Shown: positions 54,549 through 63,509 of the stretch, piece by piece | How the letters are laid out: the number at the start of each line of letters is the position of its first letter | How positions within the stretch are numbered: the stretch's first letter is position 1 | NCBI RefSeq assembly: GCF_900106565.1 | Contig: NZ_FNNJ01000001.1 | Span: 992,001-1,056,000 of the forward strand | Reading direction: 5' to 3' | Length of the DNA stretch: 64,000 nucleotides | From: Lutibacter oricola | Lineage (GTDB): Bacteria > Bacteroidota > Bacteroidia > Flavobacteriales > Flavobacteriaceae | The notes under the pieces: model-generated | The model's input: only the letters and a program-made list of their open reading frames with translations | The model's database searches: none | Told to the model about the DNA's origin: nothing | Made by a program: the position numbers and the translations under genes

Positions 54549-55208
54549 TTGAAAAGAGAGATAATTATAACAGGAGATGGTTCGTCAACCATACATATGC
54601 CCGAGTGGAATGAACAATACCATTCAAAACACGGAGCAATTCAAGAAGCTAAACACGTATTTATTAAAAGCGGATTAGAATTATTTTCTAACACAAATGT
54701 TAATATTCTTGAAATTGGTTTTGGCACAGGTTTAAATAGTTTTATTACACTGTTAGAAGCTCCAAAACTTAATTTAAAAGTTAATTATACAGGTGTTGAA
54801 GCTTATCCTGTTGAAAAATCTGAAATTGAAAAGCTAAATTATGTTGAAGAATTGAGTGCTAGTAAATTTCAAAAAGAATTTGATGTATTACATACAAGTA
54901 ATTGGGAGGAAGAAATAAAAATTTCAGAAGAATTTATTTTAAAAAAAGAACAAAAGTTTTTTAAAGAAATTGATACTAAAGATTATTTCAATTTAATATA
55001 TTTCGATGCTTTTGGAGCTAGAGTTCAACCAGAATTATGGACTGAAGAGATTTTTGAAAAAATGTACGCCTCCTTGAAAGAAGGTGGAGTTTTAGTAACG
55101 TATAGTGCAAAAGGAAGTGTTCGAAGAGCCATGCAAGCGGTAGGTTTTAAGGTAGAAAGATTAGCTGGCCCACCAGGAAAACGAGAAATGTTACGTGCAA
55201 TTAAATAA
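54549..55208 (+). CDS. mnmD: tRNA (mnm5s2U34) methyltransferase MnmD
   Basis: S-adenosylmethionine methyltransferase that completes the mnm5s2U34 wobble base. The 219-residue product has an ILEIGFGTGLNSF motif I, a VEAYPVE acidic stretch, and a KDYFNLIYFDAFGAR loop. It begins with TTG at 54549 (KREIIITGDGSS); the conserved start supports this rare codon. Stand-alone MnmD without the MnmC1 oxidase half is usual in Bacteroidota. Confidence 0.87.
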   Translation: MKREIIITGDGSSTIHMPEWNEQYHSKHGAIQEAKHVFIKSGLELFSNTNVNILEIGFGTGLNSFITLLEAPKLNLKVNYTGVEAYPVEKSEIEKLNYVEELSASKFQKEFDVLHTSNWEEEIKISEEFILKKEQKFFKEIDTKDYFNLIYFDAFGARVQPELWTEEIFEKMYASLKEGGVLVTYSAKGSVRRAMQAVGFKVERLAGPPGKREMLRAIK

Positions 55209-55214
55209 TATATT

Positions 55215-55349
55215 ATGGAGTTTAAAAGAATAAGAAAACGTAAAAAACCAAATTATAAACGAGGCTTTATTTTAGTATTAGCCTTATTTTTAATTCTTTA
55301 CTTATGGTTTAATGCTGAAGATTTTATTGCTGGTTTTTTGGGTAAATAA
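55215..55349 (+). CDS. Small basic membrane protein (44 residues)
   Basis: An ATG-started frame of 44 residues, 6 bp after mnmD: a basic N-terminus (MEFKRIRKRKKPNYKRG) and one hydrophobic helix (FILVLALFLILYLWF) with a short tail. It ends one base before the stop of the convergent GT2 gene at 55350. The frame is clean and the build is that of a single-pass inner-membrane protein. No known function. Confidence 0.6.
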   Translation: MEFKRIRKRKKPNYKRGFILVLALFLILYLWFNAEDFIAGFLGK

Positions 55350-56474
55350 TTATTTTTTGTAATTCCTTTCTTTCCAAGTATAGGTGTTAAATTGAGCTAA
55401 AAGCCCAATTGTAGAAACAAAAAAAGGATAACATAAACTGCTTAGTATATAGTGAAAAAAAGCACTTTTCACATTCAATAAATGTTCGGTTTTACTTATT
55501 AAAATAGAGTCTATAAAAAATTTGACTATTAAACTGATTGCTAAAGGAAGCCAATAATTTGTTGTAAATAGCAATGAAATTAGTAAAAGAATAATTACAA
55601 AATTTTGTAAAAACACAAAAATACTAATCAATTGAGAAAATTTGTTCTCGTATGCGCTACTTTTTGAAGCCCATCGTAATTGTTGATTATAAAAAGCTTT
55701 CCAAGTGTTTTCTGTTTTTGTTTTAACTAAAGCGTTGTTAGATTTTAAAAACATTACTTTTTCAGGATATTTTTTCACCATTTTTTCTAGTAAAAAAACA
55801 TCATCTCCACTTGCAATTTTAGAATTACCTTCAAAACCTTTTATTTTAATAAAAATATCTTTTCTGTAACACAGGTTTGCACCGTTACACATTATTGGTT
55901 TATTAATTCCAAAAGAACCAATAGTAGAACCAATTAAACTAGTTAAGTTTAGTTGTTGAAAAATAGCTAAAAATGTTTTTTTAGTTTTAAAAACTACAGG
56001 TGCAGCAATAAAATAAGGTTGCTTTTTTTCAATAAAGCTATTAAAAGTTTCTAGCCAATTTTTATGTAATTCGCAATCTGCATCAGTAGTAATTAACCAA
56101 TTAAATTTAGCCGTTTTAACAGCCGTTTTAATGGCGTTTTTTTTAGGTGAATTTGAAGCTCTTTTATTTTTAAGAAGTTGAATGTTTAGTTGTGGGTTTT
56201 GTAAAATAAATTCATCAATAATTTTAACAGAAGAATCTTGAGAGTAGTCGTTAACTAGTAAAACTTCAAATAAATGTTTTGGATATTTTAAATTTGAAAA
56301 TGATTGAAGTAATCTAGGTAAGTTTTTTTCTTCATTTCTAAACGGAACTATAATAGAAAATTCATTTTTAGGTTCAGTTTTTTCATCAAAAAAATCAATA
56401 GCATCAAAACCAATTATAAATGATAAAATTAGGATAGAATACACTACTAAAATTAATATAGATACAAGAATCAT
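55350..56474 (-). CDS. Glycosyltransferase family 2, membrane-associated
   Basis: A 374-residue GT2 enzyme. An N-terminal membrane helix precedes the GT-A domain (FSIIVPFRNEEKNLPRLL, then DYSQDSS and the TTDADCE DXD-type motif). The processive-type motif QQLRW is present, and C-terminal membrane helices follow. It likely transfers a sugar to a lipid or polysaccharide. It overlaps the flippase-like gene by 4 bp, so the two are translated together. Confidence 0.88.
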   Translation of the reverse strand: MILVSILILVVYSILILSFIIGFDAIDFFDEKTEPKNEFSIIVPFRNEEKNLPRLLQSFSNLKYPKHLFEVLLVNDYSQDSSVKIIDEFILQNPQLNIQLLKNKRASNSPKKNAIKTAVKTAKFNWLITTDADCELHKNWLETFNSFIEKKQPYFIAAPVVFKTKKTFLAIFQQLNLTSLIGSTIGSFGINKPIMCNGANLCYRKDIFIKIKGFEGNSKIASGDDVFLLEKMVKKYPEKVMFLKSNNALVKTKTENTWKAFYNQQLRWASKSSAYENKFSQLISIFVFLQNFVIILLLISLLFTTNYWLPLAISLIVKFFIDSILISKTEHLLNVKSAFFHYILSSLCYPFFVSTIGLLAQFNTYTWKERNYKK

Positions 56475-57433
56475 TTTTTAACAGGTACTTTAAAATTTAA
56501 AACAAAAATACTTCCAATTAATGTAGGGATTGCAAAATTTAGAATCCACATTAAAGTAGTTGTAAAAAATATGGTTACACTATCTACATAAACAAAACTA
56601 AAAAGCCATAAAGCAATTGAGCCTTTTATTGCCCAATCGAAAATTGAAATACTTGGAATTATAGATGCTAATAAATACATAGAAAATATAAGCTGCATAC
56701 ACGTAAAATAATCAACTTTGGTGTTTAAAAGTATTAAAATAAAATAGAATTGATGGCTAAAAATAACATATCTAGCAATGCTAAATGTTATCGTTTTTAA
56801 GTGAATGTTTTTTGGTATTTGTTTAAGGTAATTAAGTGTTTTATTTAGTGTTGAAACAATCTGTTTTTTAATAGTTGGCACAAAAAAAGAACTAATAAAA
56901 AGCACACTAATTAGTAATATATATATTGGGTTTTTTAGTGAGATATAAGGAGTTTTTATGTTGTAATTTAAAAAGAAACAAGCAAGTCCAATAATACCAA
57001 AAAATAACGTAGAAATAAGTTGAAACAAATTTCCGACTAAGTTTAATACCATTATTTTTTTGCGTTTTTCTTTTTCAAAAAAAAGAGCTTTAGCACCGTA
57101 TTCTCCAATTCTATTAGGTGTAATTATGGAAGCTGTTAGCGAAGCAAAACATTGTTTGTAAGCTTCAAAAAAAGAAATTTTGCGTTCTTGAGATGCTAAA
57201 GATTTCCATTTAAATATTTCTAAAAACCAATTAACATCTGTAAAAAGTAATAATGCTATTAGTAGCCATATGTTATTGCTAGTTAGTAATATTAATTGTT
57301 GTTGAAATTCTTGTAGAGTAAGATTAGTGTTACTAGTTAACTTTTCAAAAATATAATAAATAGCAGCACTAACAATTACTAGTTTTAAAAGTAGAATAAA
57401 GTAGTATTTATATTTATGTAAGTTGTTGTACAT
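56471..57433 (-). CDS. Lysylphosphatidylglycerol synthase/flippase-like membrane protein
   Basis: A 320-residue integral membrane protein of the UPF0104/LPG synthase-TM fold with about eight helices. The ASIITPNRIGEYGAKALFF motif typical of the family is present. These proteins flip lipids such as lysyl-PG or undecaprenyl-linked sugars. With the GT2 gene it may form a lipid-linked glycan step. Starts back-to-back with ruvC. Confidence 0.85.
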   Translation of the reverse strand: MYNNLHKYKYYFILLLKLVIVSAAIYYIFEKLTSNTNLTLQEFQQQLILLTSNNIWLLIALLLFTDVNWFLEIFKWKSLASQERKISFFEAYKQCFASLTASIITPNRIGEYGAKALFFEKEKRKKIMVLNLVGNLFQLISTLFFGIIGLACFFLNYNIKTPYISLKNPIYILLISVLFISSFFVPTIKKQIVSTLNKTLNYLKQIPKNIHLKTITFSIARYVIFSHQFYFILILLNTKVDYFTCMQLIFSMYLLASIIPSISIFDWAIKGSIALWLFSFVYVDSVTIFFTTTLMWILNFAIPTLIGSIFVLNFKVPVKK

Positions 57434-57457
57434 TTGGTTTTACAAATAAACGGAATA

Positions 57458-58009
57458 TTGAGTTCAGAAAAAATTATATTAGGTATAGATCCAGGAACCA
57501 CTGTTATGGGGTTTGGATTGATTAAGGTGGTAAATAAAAAAATGGAGTTAATTCAGTTAAATGAATTAAATCTAAAAAAATATACCGACCATTATGTAAA
57601 GCTAAAACACATTTTTGAGCGTACTATTCATTTAATAGATGAATATCATCCAGATGAAATTGCAATTGAAGCCCCTTTTTTTGGTAAAAACGTACAGTCT
57701 ATGTTAAAGCTTGGTAGAGCGCAAGGTGTTGCTATGGCAGCAGGCTTGTCTCGAGAAGTTGCAATTACCGAATATTCACCTAAAAAAATTAAAATGGCCA
57801 TAACCGGTAATGGGAATGCAAGTAAAGAACAAGTTGCAAAAATGTTGCAAAGTTTGTTTAAAATTAAAGAAATGCCTAAAAATTTAGATTCAACAGACGG
57901 TTTAGCCGCAGCCGTTTGTCATTTTTATAATAGTGGTAAAGTTACTACAGGAAAAAATTATACAGGTTGGGACTCTTTTGTAAAACAGAATGCAAAACGA
58001 GTTAAATAA
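57458..58009 (+). CDS. ruvC: Holliday junction endonuclease RuvC
   Basis: Endonuclease that resolves Holliday junctions. Visible catalytic residues: D11 (ILGIDPGTT), E in AIEAPFFGK, and the C-terminal STDGLAAAVCH acid motif. The frame opens with TTG at 57434 and again TTG at 57458; the second gives the usual family start (SSEKIILGIDPG) and ~183 residues. Both lack ATG. Confidence 0.93.
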   Translation: MSSEKIILGIDPGTTVMGFGLIKVVNKKMELIQLNELNLKKYTDHYVKLKHIFERTIHLIDEYHPDEIAIEAPFFGKNVQSMLKLGRAQGVAMAAGLSREVAITEYSPKKIKMAITGNGNASKEQVAKMLQSLFKIKEMPKNLDSTDGLAAAVCHFYNSGKVTTGKNYTGWDSFVKQNAKRVK

Positions 58010-58297
58010 TTATATAATTACATCGCATTCAAAAGTTTCGTATTTTTTTTCAATAACTAATTTTCGGTGTTCATTAAAAAGCTGATATTCTTTAGAATTT
58101 TCCATCCTGTCCTTATCTTCTTTAGAGCTCCAGTATTCTACTAAAAAAAAGCGATTCTCTTCATTTCTATCTTTAAAAATGTGAAAATGATCCAATCCGG
58201 CAGGTTTAGCTTCTGTTATCTCTTCAAATTGTTGAAGTTCTACAAAGGAAATTCCTTCGCCTTTTTTTACTTTAAATGATACGATATGAGTGTACAT
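58010..58297 (-). CDS. Antibiotic biosynthesis monooxygenase (ABM)-like protein
   Basis: A 95-residue dimeric ferredoxin-like protein: THIVSFKVKKGEGISFVELQ, a FHIFKDRNEENRFFLVEYWSSKEDKDRM segment split by a loop, then LFNEHRKLV. Members are small monooxygenases or stress proteins; catalytic role here is unknown. Convergent with ruvC. Confidence 0.75.
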   Translation of the reverse strand: MYTHIVSFKVKKGEGISFVELQQFEEITEAKPAGLDHFHIFKDRNEENRFFLVEYWSSKEDKDRMENSKEYQLFNEHRKLVIEKKYETFECDVII

Positions 58298-58413
58298 AAT
58301 TTTGGTATTTACTCAAATGTACCATGCAATGCGCGTTAAAAAGCTAATATAAATCATCTTTTGGTCTTTTTTTTAGAAAAAGCGTACATTTATCGCTAAC
58401 AAAAAACAAAAAA

Positions 58414-59541
58414 TTGGCAGGCATATATATTCATATACCATTCTGTAAACAAGCGTGTTACTATTGCGATTTTCATTTTTCAACTTCATTAAAATATAAA
58501 AATGAAGTACTGAAAGGGATAGAAAAGGAGCTAGTACTTCGTAAAAACGAAATAGGCTCTACTAAAATTGAAACTATTTATTTTGGTGGTGGTACACCTT
58601 CGCTATTAAGTTTAAGTGAATTGAATTCCATATTTGAGGTTATTTATAAGAATTTTAGTGTTGTTGCTTCTGCTGAAATTACTTTAGAAGCTAACCCAGA
58701 TGATTTGTCTTCAGAAAAAATTAAAGAATTGGCTAAGTCTCCAGTAAATAGATTAAGTATTGGAATACAATCTTTTTTTGATGACGATTTAAAGTTTATG
58801 AATCGAGCACACAATGCTTCTGAATCTAAAAAATGTTTGGAAGAGGCTTTAAAGTACTTCGATAATATTACAATCGATTTAATTTACGGAGTTCCAAATA
58901 TGACCTCAGAAAAATGGAAAAGTAACTTGCAACAAGCTTTTGATTTTGGAGTACCGCATATTTCTAGTTACGCATTAACTGTTGAAGAAAAAACAGCTCT
59001 GCATAATTTTATTAAAAAAGGGAAAGTGCCTGGTGTTGATGAAGGTGTAGCTTTAGAACATTTTAATATGTTGGTTCAAGAAACCGAAAAAAAGGGATTT
59101 GTTCAGTACGAAATTTCAAATTTTGGAAAACCGAATTATTTTTCAAAGCACAACACTTCCTATTGGTTAGGTAAGCCTTATTTAGGTGTTGGTCCATCAG
59201 CGCATTCATTTAATGGAACGCAGCGGGCTTGGAATATTTCTAATAATATAAAGTATGTAAACGCTTTAAAAGAAAATAAATTACCATTAGAAATTGAAAG
59301 TTTATCTGAAAATGAGCAGTTTAATGAGCTTGTTATGACAGGTTTAAGAACAATTTGGGGTGTAGATTTATTAAAGGTAAAAGAACATTTTGATACCAGT
59401 TATTTTACTTATTTAAGTGAAAATTCTAAGTCTTTTATAGAACAAGGTTTATTAGAAATTAATGCTGAAAATTGTTTAGTAACAACAAAAAAAGGTAAGT
59501 TTTTAGCAGATGGTATTGCAAGTGATTTATTTAAAGTTTAA
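58414..59541 (+). CDS. hemW: Radical SAM heme chaperone HemW
   Basis: Radical SAM protein related to HemN, thought to insert or carry heme. The 375-residue protein has CxxxCxxC at C11, C15 and C18 (PFCKQACYYCDF), a GGGTPSLL motif, and the EANPDDL motif. It starts with TTG at 58414 (AGIYIHIPFC); the position matches the family start. The coproporphyrinogen oxidase HemN proper is longer. Confidence 0.92.
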   Translation: MAGIYIHIPFCKQACYYCDFHFSTSLKYKNEVLKGIEKELVLRKNEIGSTKIETIYFGGGTPSLLSLSELNSIFEVIYKNFSVVASAEITLEANPDDLSSEKIKELAKSPVNRLSIGIQSFFDDDLKFMNRAHNASESKKCLEEALKYFDNITIDLIYGVPNMTSEKWKSNLQQAFDFGVPHISSYALTVEEKTALHNFIKKGKVPGVDEGVALEHFNMLVQETEKKGFVQYEISNFGKPNYFSKHNTSYWLGKPYLGVGPSAHSFNGTQRAWNISNNIKYVNALKENKLPLEIESLSENEQFNELVMTGLRTIWGVDLLKVKEHFDTSYFTYLSENSKSFIEQGLLEINAENCLVTTKKGKFLADGIASDLFKV

Positions 59542-59550
59542 AACAATTGT

Positions 59551-59558
59551 TATCTTTG
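59551..59558 (+). promoter_or_regulatory. Promoter -7 box for the DUF4230 gene
   Basis: TATCTTTG, 18 bp before ATG 59576. Confidence 0.55.
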
Positions 59559-59575
59559 ATTAATAGCAAAAAACT

Positions 59576-60184
59576 ATGGAACTATTTATAGGAATTTTTT
59601 TAGGAGGAATATTAATGTTTGGATTAATTTCACTCTTCAATAAAAAAAAGAACGTACAGAAAATTGAACATCAGTCGGCGGTATTAATTGAAAAAATAAA
59701 AAGCGTTTGTAAATTAATTTCAGTTGAAGGCGATTTTGCAGAAATTTATCATTACCAAGATACTAAAAATCAATTTTTTGGGTTGCTTACAGGTAAAAAG
59801 AAAGCCATTTTATTGGTTAACGCAAAAGCACATGTTGGATTCGATTTGTCTAAAATTCAGTTACAAGCAAATACTTCAAAAAAAGAAATTGTATTAACGC
59901 ATTTTCCTGAACCGCAAGTATTAACTGTAGAAACAGATGTAAAGTATTATGATAAATCTGATGGTTTTTTTAATAAATTTAATGCAGAAGATTTAACAAT
60001 TTTAAATAAAGAGGCTAAAAATTTTATTATAGATAAAATACCAGAAAGTGGTTTGTTAAATAATGCGAGTAAGGAGGCCTTGGACACTATTTTAATGATA
60101 GAAAAAATGATAGAAACTTCTGGGTGGTCGTTAAATTACACACAATTGGTTTTATCTAAGGCGCAAGAAAAAATAGAAGGTTAA
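59576..60184 (+). CDS. DUF4230 protein
   Basis: A 202-residue protein with an N-terminal membrane anchor (FIGIFLGGILMFGLISLF) and a periplasmic or cytosolic DUF4230 body (GDFAEIYHYQDTKNQFF, then KAILLVNAKAHVGFDLSKIQ). Function unknown. It stops right before the next gene (ATG 60185). Confidence 0.85.
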   Translation: MELFIGIFLGGILMFGLISLFNKKKNVQKIEHQSAVLIEKIKSVCKLISVEGDFAEIYHYQDTKNQFFGLLTGKKKAILLVNAKAHVGFDLSKIQLQANTSKKEIVLTHFPEPQVLTVETDVKYYDKSDGFFNKFNAEDLTILNKEAKNFIIDKIPESGLLNNASKEALDTILMIEKMIETSGWSLNYTQLVLSKAQEKIEG

Positions 60185-60475
60185 ATGGACGAGTTGATTG
60201 AAGAATACTTAACAAATCATAGTGTTTTTTTAGTTGAAATGGCCTTAGAGAAATTGGTTGCTAAAACTACTGAAGCTAATTATTTAGAAATAATTTCAAA
60301 AATTGAAAAATTCCCAAATTCAACAGAAATTGATGTAGCAATGTATATTCACGATATTGCAAAGCCAAATTATGTTGACTTAAAATTGAATATACAATTA
60401 AAAAAGTTAGCTTTTAAAGATAAAGATGCTATTGAAGAATTAGATTTTGCATTGTTAAAAATTCAAAAAAAATGA
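60185..60475 (+). CDS. Small helical protein, unknown
   Basis: A 96-residue cytosolic protein with no signal or membrane helix, all-alpha in appearance (MDELIEEYLTNHSVFLVEMALEKL-like start split by two short turns). No family recognised. It abuts DUF4230 and overlaps the YjbR gene by 4 bp, so it is part of a three-gene unit. Confidence 0.75.
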   Translation: MDELIEEYLTNHSVFLVEMALEKLVAKTTEANYLEIISKIEKFPNSTEIDVAMYIHDIAKPNYVDLKLNIQLKKLAFKDKDAIEELDFALLKIQKK

Positions 60476-60834
60476 ATGTAGAGCAACTAAGAGAATATTG
60501 TTTATCTAAAAAGTATGTTACCGAAAGCTTTCCTTTCGACGAGCAAACATTGGTATTTAAGGTTGCCGAAAAAATGTTTGCTTTATGTAGTTTAGAAAAA
60601 CGTCCGGCAAGTGTAAATTTAAAGTGTAACCCAGAAAGAGCAATTGAACTTCGTGAAGAAAATGAAGATATAATAGCTGGTTACCATATGAGTAAAAAAC
60701 ATTGGAATACGGTTTGTATTGAAGGTCAATTATCAACTGTTTTTATTGAAGAATTAATAGACCATTCATACAACTTAGTTGTAAGTGGATTAACTAAAAA
60801 AATGCAAAGAGAACTAGGTTTTATTAAAAATTAA
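60472..60834 (+). CDS. MmcQ/YjbR family protein
   Basis: A 120-residue protein of the MmcQ/YjbR DNA-binding-like fold: FPFDEQTLVFKVAEKMFALC, VNLKCNPERAIELRE, YHMSKKHWNTV. E. coli YjbR is a DNA-binding protein of unknown role. Last of the DUF4230 unit; convergent with the AraC gene. Confidence 0.88.
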   Translation: MNVEQLREYCLSKKYVTESFPFDEQTLVFKVAEKMFALCSLEKRPASVNLKCNPERAIELREENEDIIAGYHMSKKHWNTVCIEGQLSTVFIEELIDHSYNLVVSGLTKKMQRELGFIKN

Positions 60835-61677
60835 CTATCTCTTTTTTCTGTATTCAGAAGGTGTTATGCCTTTTAACGCTTTAAATTTTCTGTTGAAATT
60901 AGCTAAGTTATTAAACCCAGATTTATATGAAATTTCAGTAATACTTAAATCATTATTTTTAGCTAATAATTTACACGCATTTCCAATTCTAATATCAATT
61001 AAAAAGTTTACAAAAGTTTTAGTAGTACGTTGTTTAAAGTACCTGCAAAAAGCATTTGGAGTCATATTTGCAATGTCAGCAACATCGTGTAAACTAACTT
61101 CTTTATGAAAGTTATTCATAGTGTATTGAAAAATATCACTCATACGTTTACCTTCATTACCAGCATATTTTTTTAAATTAATAAGCGATGATAATTTTTG
61201 ACGTTCAGACGATGAAATAATATTTAAAATATTTAAAAAGTTTAAAAATTGCTCAAACTTCGCTTCATTTTTAATGGTCATTAATAAAGGAAGCAACACA
61301 TCTTTATTTGATTTTACTTTAATACCTAAACTTATGTCGCTAAAAAACGATTGCATATGGTCAAATTCAGGTAAATCAAAAAATGTTTCGCCGTAAGAAT
61401 TTTTAGAGAAAAAGATAGAAATCATTTCTGTTTCTTTCAAAAAACCTTCGTCTCTTTTAAAAATATGCGGCAAATTTTCTCCAATAACATAAATGTCATT
61501 CTTTTTGAAATCACCAACGTGATCTCCAATAACGTAAGTTCCCTCTCCTTCAGTAACAATACTTATTTGAATTTCTTTATGTTGGTGAAGCTTTTCGTAA
61601 AAAGTTTCATCCTTATAACTCTCAACAAATAAAGTTACATTCTCTGGTTTTGGAATTGTAAATGGTAACACCTTCAT
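60835..61677 (-). CDS. AraC-family regulator with cupin domain
   Basis: A 280-residue transcription factor. The N-terminal cupin-like sensor spans ~15-110 (HQHKEIQISIVTEGEGTYVIGDH). The C-terminal pair of HTH motifs spans ~180-278 (SLHDVADIANMTPNAFCRYFKQRT, with the second HTH at SITEISYKSGFNNLANFNR, then KGITPSEYRK). It is divergent from an aldehyde dehydrogenase gene (136 bp to 61813) and likely controls it. Comparable AraC proteins lie beside hydroxyproline-use genes in other Bacteroidota. Confidence 0.9.
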   Translation of the reverse strand: MKVLPFTIPKPENVTLFVESYKDETFYEKLHQHKEIQISIVTEGEGTYVIGDHVGDFKKNDIYVIGENLPHIFKRDEGFLKETEMISIFFSKNSYGETFFDLPEFDHMQSFFSDISLGIKVKSNKDVLLPLLMTIKNEAKFEQFLNFLNILNIISSSERQKLSSLINLKKYAGNEGKRMSDIFQYTMNNFHKEVSLHDVADIANMTPNAFCRYFKQRTTKTFVNFLIDIRIGNACKLLAKNNDLSITEISYKSGFNNLANFNRKFKALKGITPSEYRKKR

Positions 61678-61807
61678 ATAGGTAGAACTTTGTAAATATT
61701 AGTCAGTAATGCTCCAAAAATAATAAAAAATGTTAAAATAATATTGTTTTATGTATAAATCTACATTTTTTGAATATTAATATGGCAATTTAAACGCTTT
61801 TAAAACT

Positions 61808-61815
61808 TATATTTG
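61808..61815 (+). promoter_or_regulatory. Promoter -7 box for the aldehyde dehydrogenase
   Basis: TATATTTG overlaps the TTG at 61813 and so argues for the ATG at 61840 as the real start. Confidence 0.6.
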
Positions 61816-61839
61816 ATTAAGAATTTCAAGTTAAAATTA

Positions 61840-63423
61840 ATGATTACAGGTAAAAATTATATAGGCAATGTATTGTCGTCTATAGGAAAAAATACATTTA
61901 AAACATTCAACCCGCAATTAAATAAAGAGAATAAAGTAGTACATACTGAGGCTAGTTTAATTGAAATTGAAAAAGCCGTTGAATTGGCAGAAGAAGCATT
62001 TTTTAGTTATAAAAAGGTTTTGGGATTAGAAAAAAGTAAATTTTTACTTGAAATAGCCAATGAAATTGAAAACTTAGGAGATGAATTACTAGATACTTAT
62101 GTTAACGAATCTGGTTTAACAAAAGAACGAGCAATGGTAGAACGAACAAGAACCATTTTTCAATTACAATCTTTTGCTGAATTGGTGAAAAAAGGAGATT
62201 GGGTAGAAGCTTCAATAGATACAGGAAACGAAGATAGAAAACCAAACCCGAAACCAGATATACGTAAAATGTTAGTGCCAATAGGTCCAATTGTAGTTTT
62301 TGGAGCTAGCAATTTTCCATTGGCTTATTCTACAGCTGGAGGCGATACAGCTTCTGCATTGGCTTCAGGTTGCCCAGTAATAGTAAAATCGCATCCAATG
62401 CACGCAGGCACAGGCGAATTAGTAGCTTCAGCAATAATTAAAGCTGCTGAAACAACAGGAATGCCAAATGGTGTTTTTTCAAATTTAAATAGTAAGGGAA
62501 TTGAAGTTGGAGAAACTTTGGTAAAGCATCCTAAAGTAAAAGCTGTAGGTTTTACTGGAAGTTTTAAAGGTGGAAGAGCTTTGTATGATTTAGCTTCACA
62601 AAGAGAAGAACCTATTCCAGTTTTTGCTGAAATGGGAAGCGTAAATCCAGTTATTATTTTACCAAATGCTGTAAAACATAAATCAACATTTTGGGCAAAA
62701 CAATATGCAAGTTCCATTGCTTTAGGATCCGGGCAGTTTTGTACAAATCCAGGTTTAATTTTAGGCATAAAAAGTAACAGTTTAACTAAGTTTATTAGAA
62801 ATTTAGGTGAAGAAATTATAAAAATTGAACCATCGTGTATGTTGCATCCTACAATAATTGGTGCTTATGAGAAACAAAGTAATGAAGCTAAATTGGAAGA
62901 AGGAGTTACTACTGTTGCCATTCAAAATAAAGAAGTTTTAAAAAATTATGGCAAGCAAATAATAGTAACTGTTGAAGGTGAAACTTTTTTACAAAACAAA
63001 AAATTACATCAAGAAGTGTTTGGGCCGTTTTCAATAGTAGTGCAATGTGAAAACAAAGCACAATTAACTAAAATTATTAGAAATTTAGAAGGTCAACTAA
63101 CGGGTACAATTATTTCTGAAGGTGATGATGCCGTAGAGTTTGAAAATTCTATAGAATTATTGAAAAATAAAGTAGGGCGATTAATTTTTAACGGAGTTTC
63201 AACCGGTGTTGAGGTTTGTAATTCAATGGTTCACGGTGGTCCTTACCCAGCTTCAACAGATAGTAGGTTTACGGCAGTTGGGGTAAATTCAATAAAACGT
63301 TGGGTTAGACCTTTTAGTTATCAGAATTGGCCAAATAATTTATTGCCAAGCGAATTGAAAAATGAAAATCCATTGCAAATTTCACGAGAAATTAATGGTG
63401 AAAAAACAATGGCTAAAATTTAA
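61840..63423 (+). CDS. Aldehyde dehydrogenase (NADP), alpha-ketoglutaric semialdehyde type
   Basis: A ~527-residue enzyme that oxidises an aldehyde to an acid. Motifs: the FGASNFPLAYS nucleotide fold, a catalytic region with GSGQFCTNPGLI (nucleophile Cys), and EMGSVNPVIILP. The MITGKNYIGN start is the usual one in this subfamily, which includes 2-ketoglutaric semialdehyde dehydrogenase of hydroxyproline and arabinose pathways. The substrate is inferred from subfamily and from the nearby AraC and aminopeptidase P genes. Confidence 0.9.
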   Translation: MITGKNYIGNVLSSIGKNTFKTFNPQLNKENKVVHTEASLIEIEKAVELAEEAFFSYKKVLGLEKSKFLLEIANEIENLGDELLDTYVNESGLTKERAMVERTRTIFQLQSFAELVKKGDWVEASIDTGNEDRKPNPKPDIRKMLVPIGPIVVFGASNFPLAYSTAGGDTASALASGCPVIVKSHPMHAGTGELVASAIIKAAETTGMPNGVFSNLNSKGIEVGETLVKHPKVKAVGFTGSFKGGRALYDLASQREEPIPVFAEMGSVNPVIILPNAVKHKSTFWAKQYASSIALGSGQFCTNPGLILGIKSNSLTKFIRNLGEEIIKIEPSCMLHPTIIGAYEKQSNEAKLEEGVTTVAIQNKEVLKNYGKQIIVTVEGETFLQNKKLHQEVFGPFSIVVQCENKAQLTKIIRNLEGQLTGTIISEGDDAVEFENSIELLKNKVGRLIFNGVSTGVEVCNSMVHGGPYPASTDSRFTAVGVNSIKRWVRPFSYQNWPNNLLPSELKNENPLQISREINGEKTMAKI

Positions 63424-63509
63424 CATATTTTAAGTTTTAAAGATTAAATAATCTTTAATTTTGAAGTAGAAATATAAAAGAGATTTACATAGCTATAATA
63501 TTATATAAA

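Noticed and set aside
61813-61839. TTG start for the aldehyde dehydrogenase
   Set aside because: The TTG overlaps a TATATTTG promoter box, and the conserved start is the ATG at 61840.
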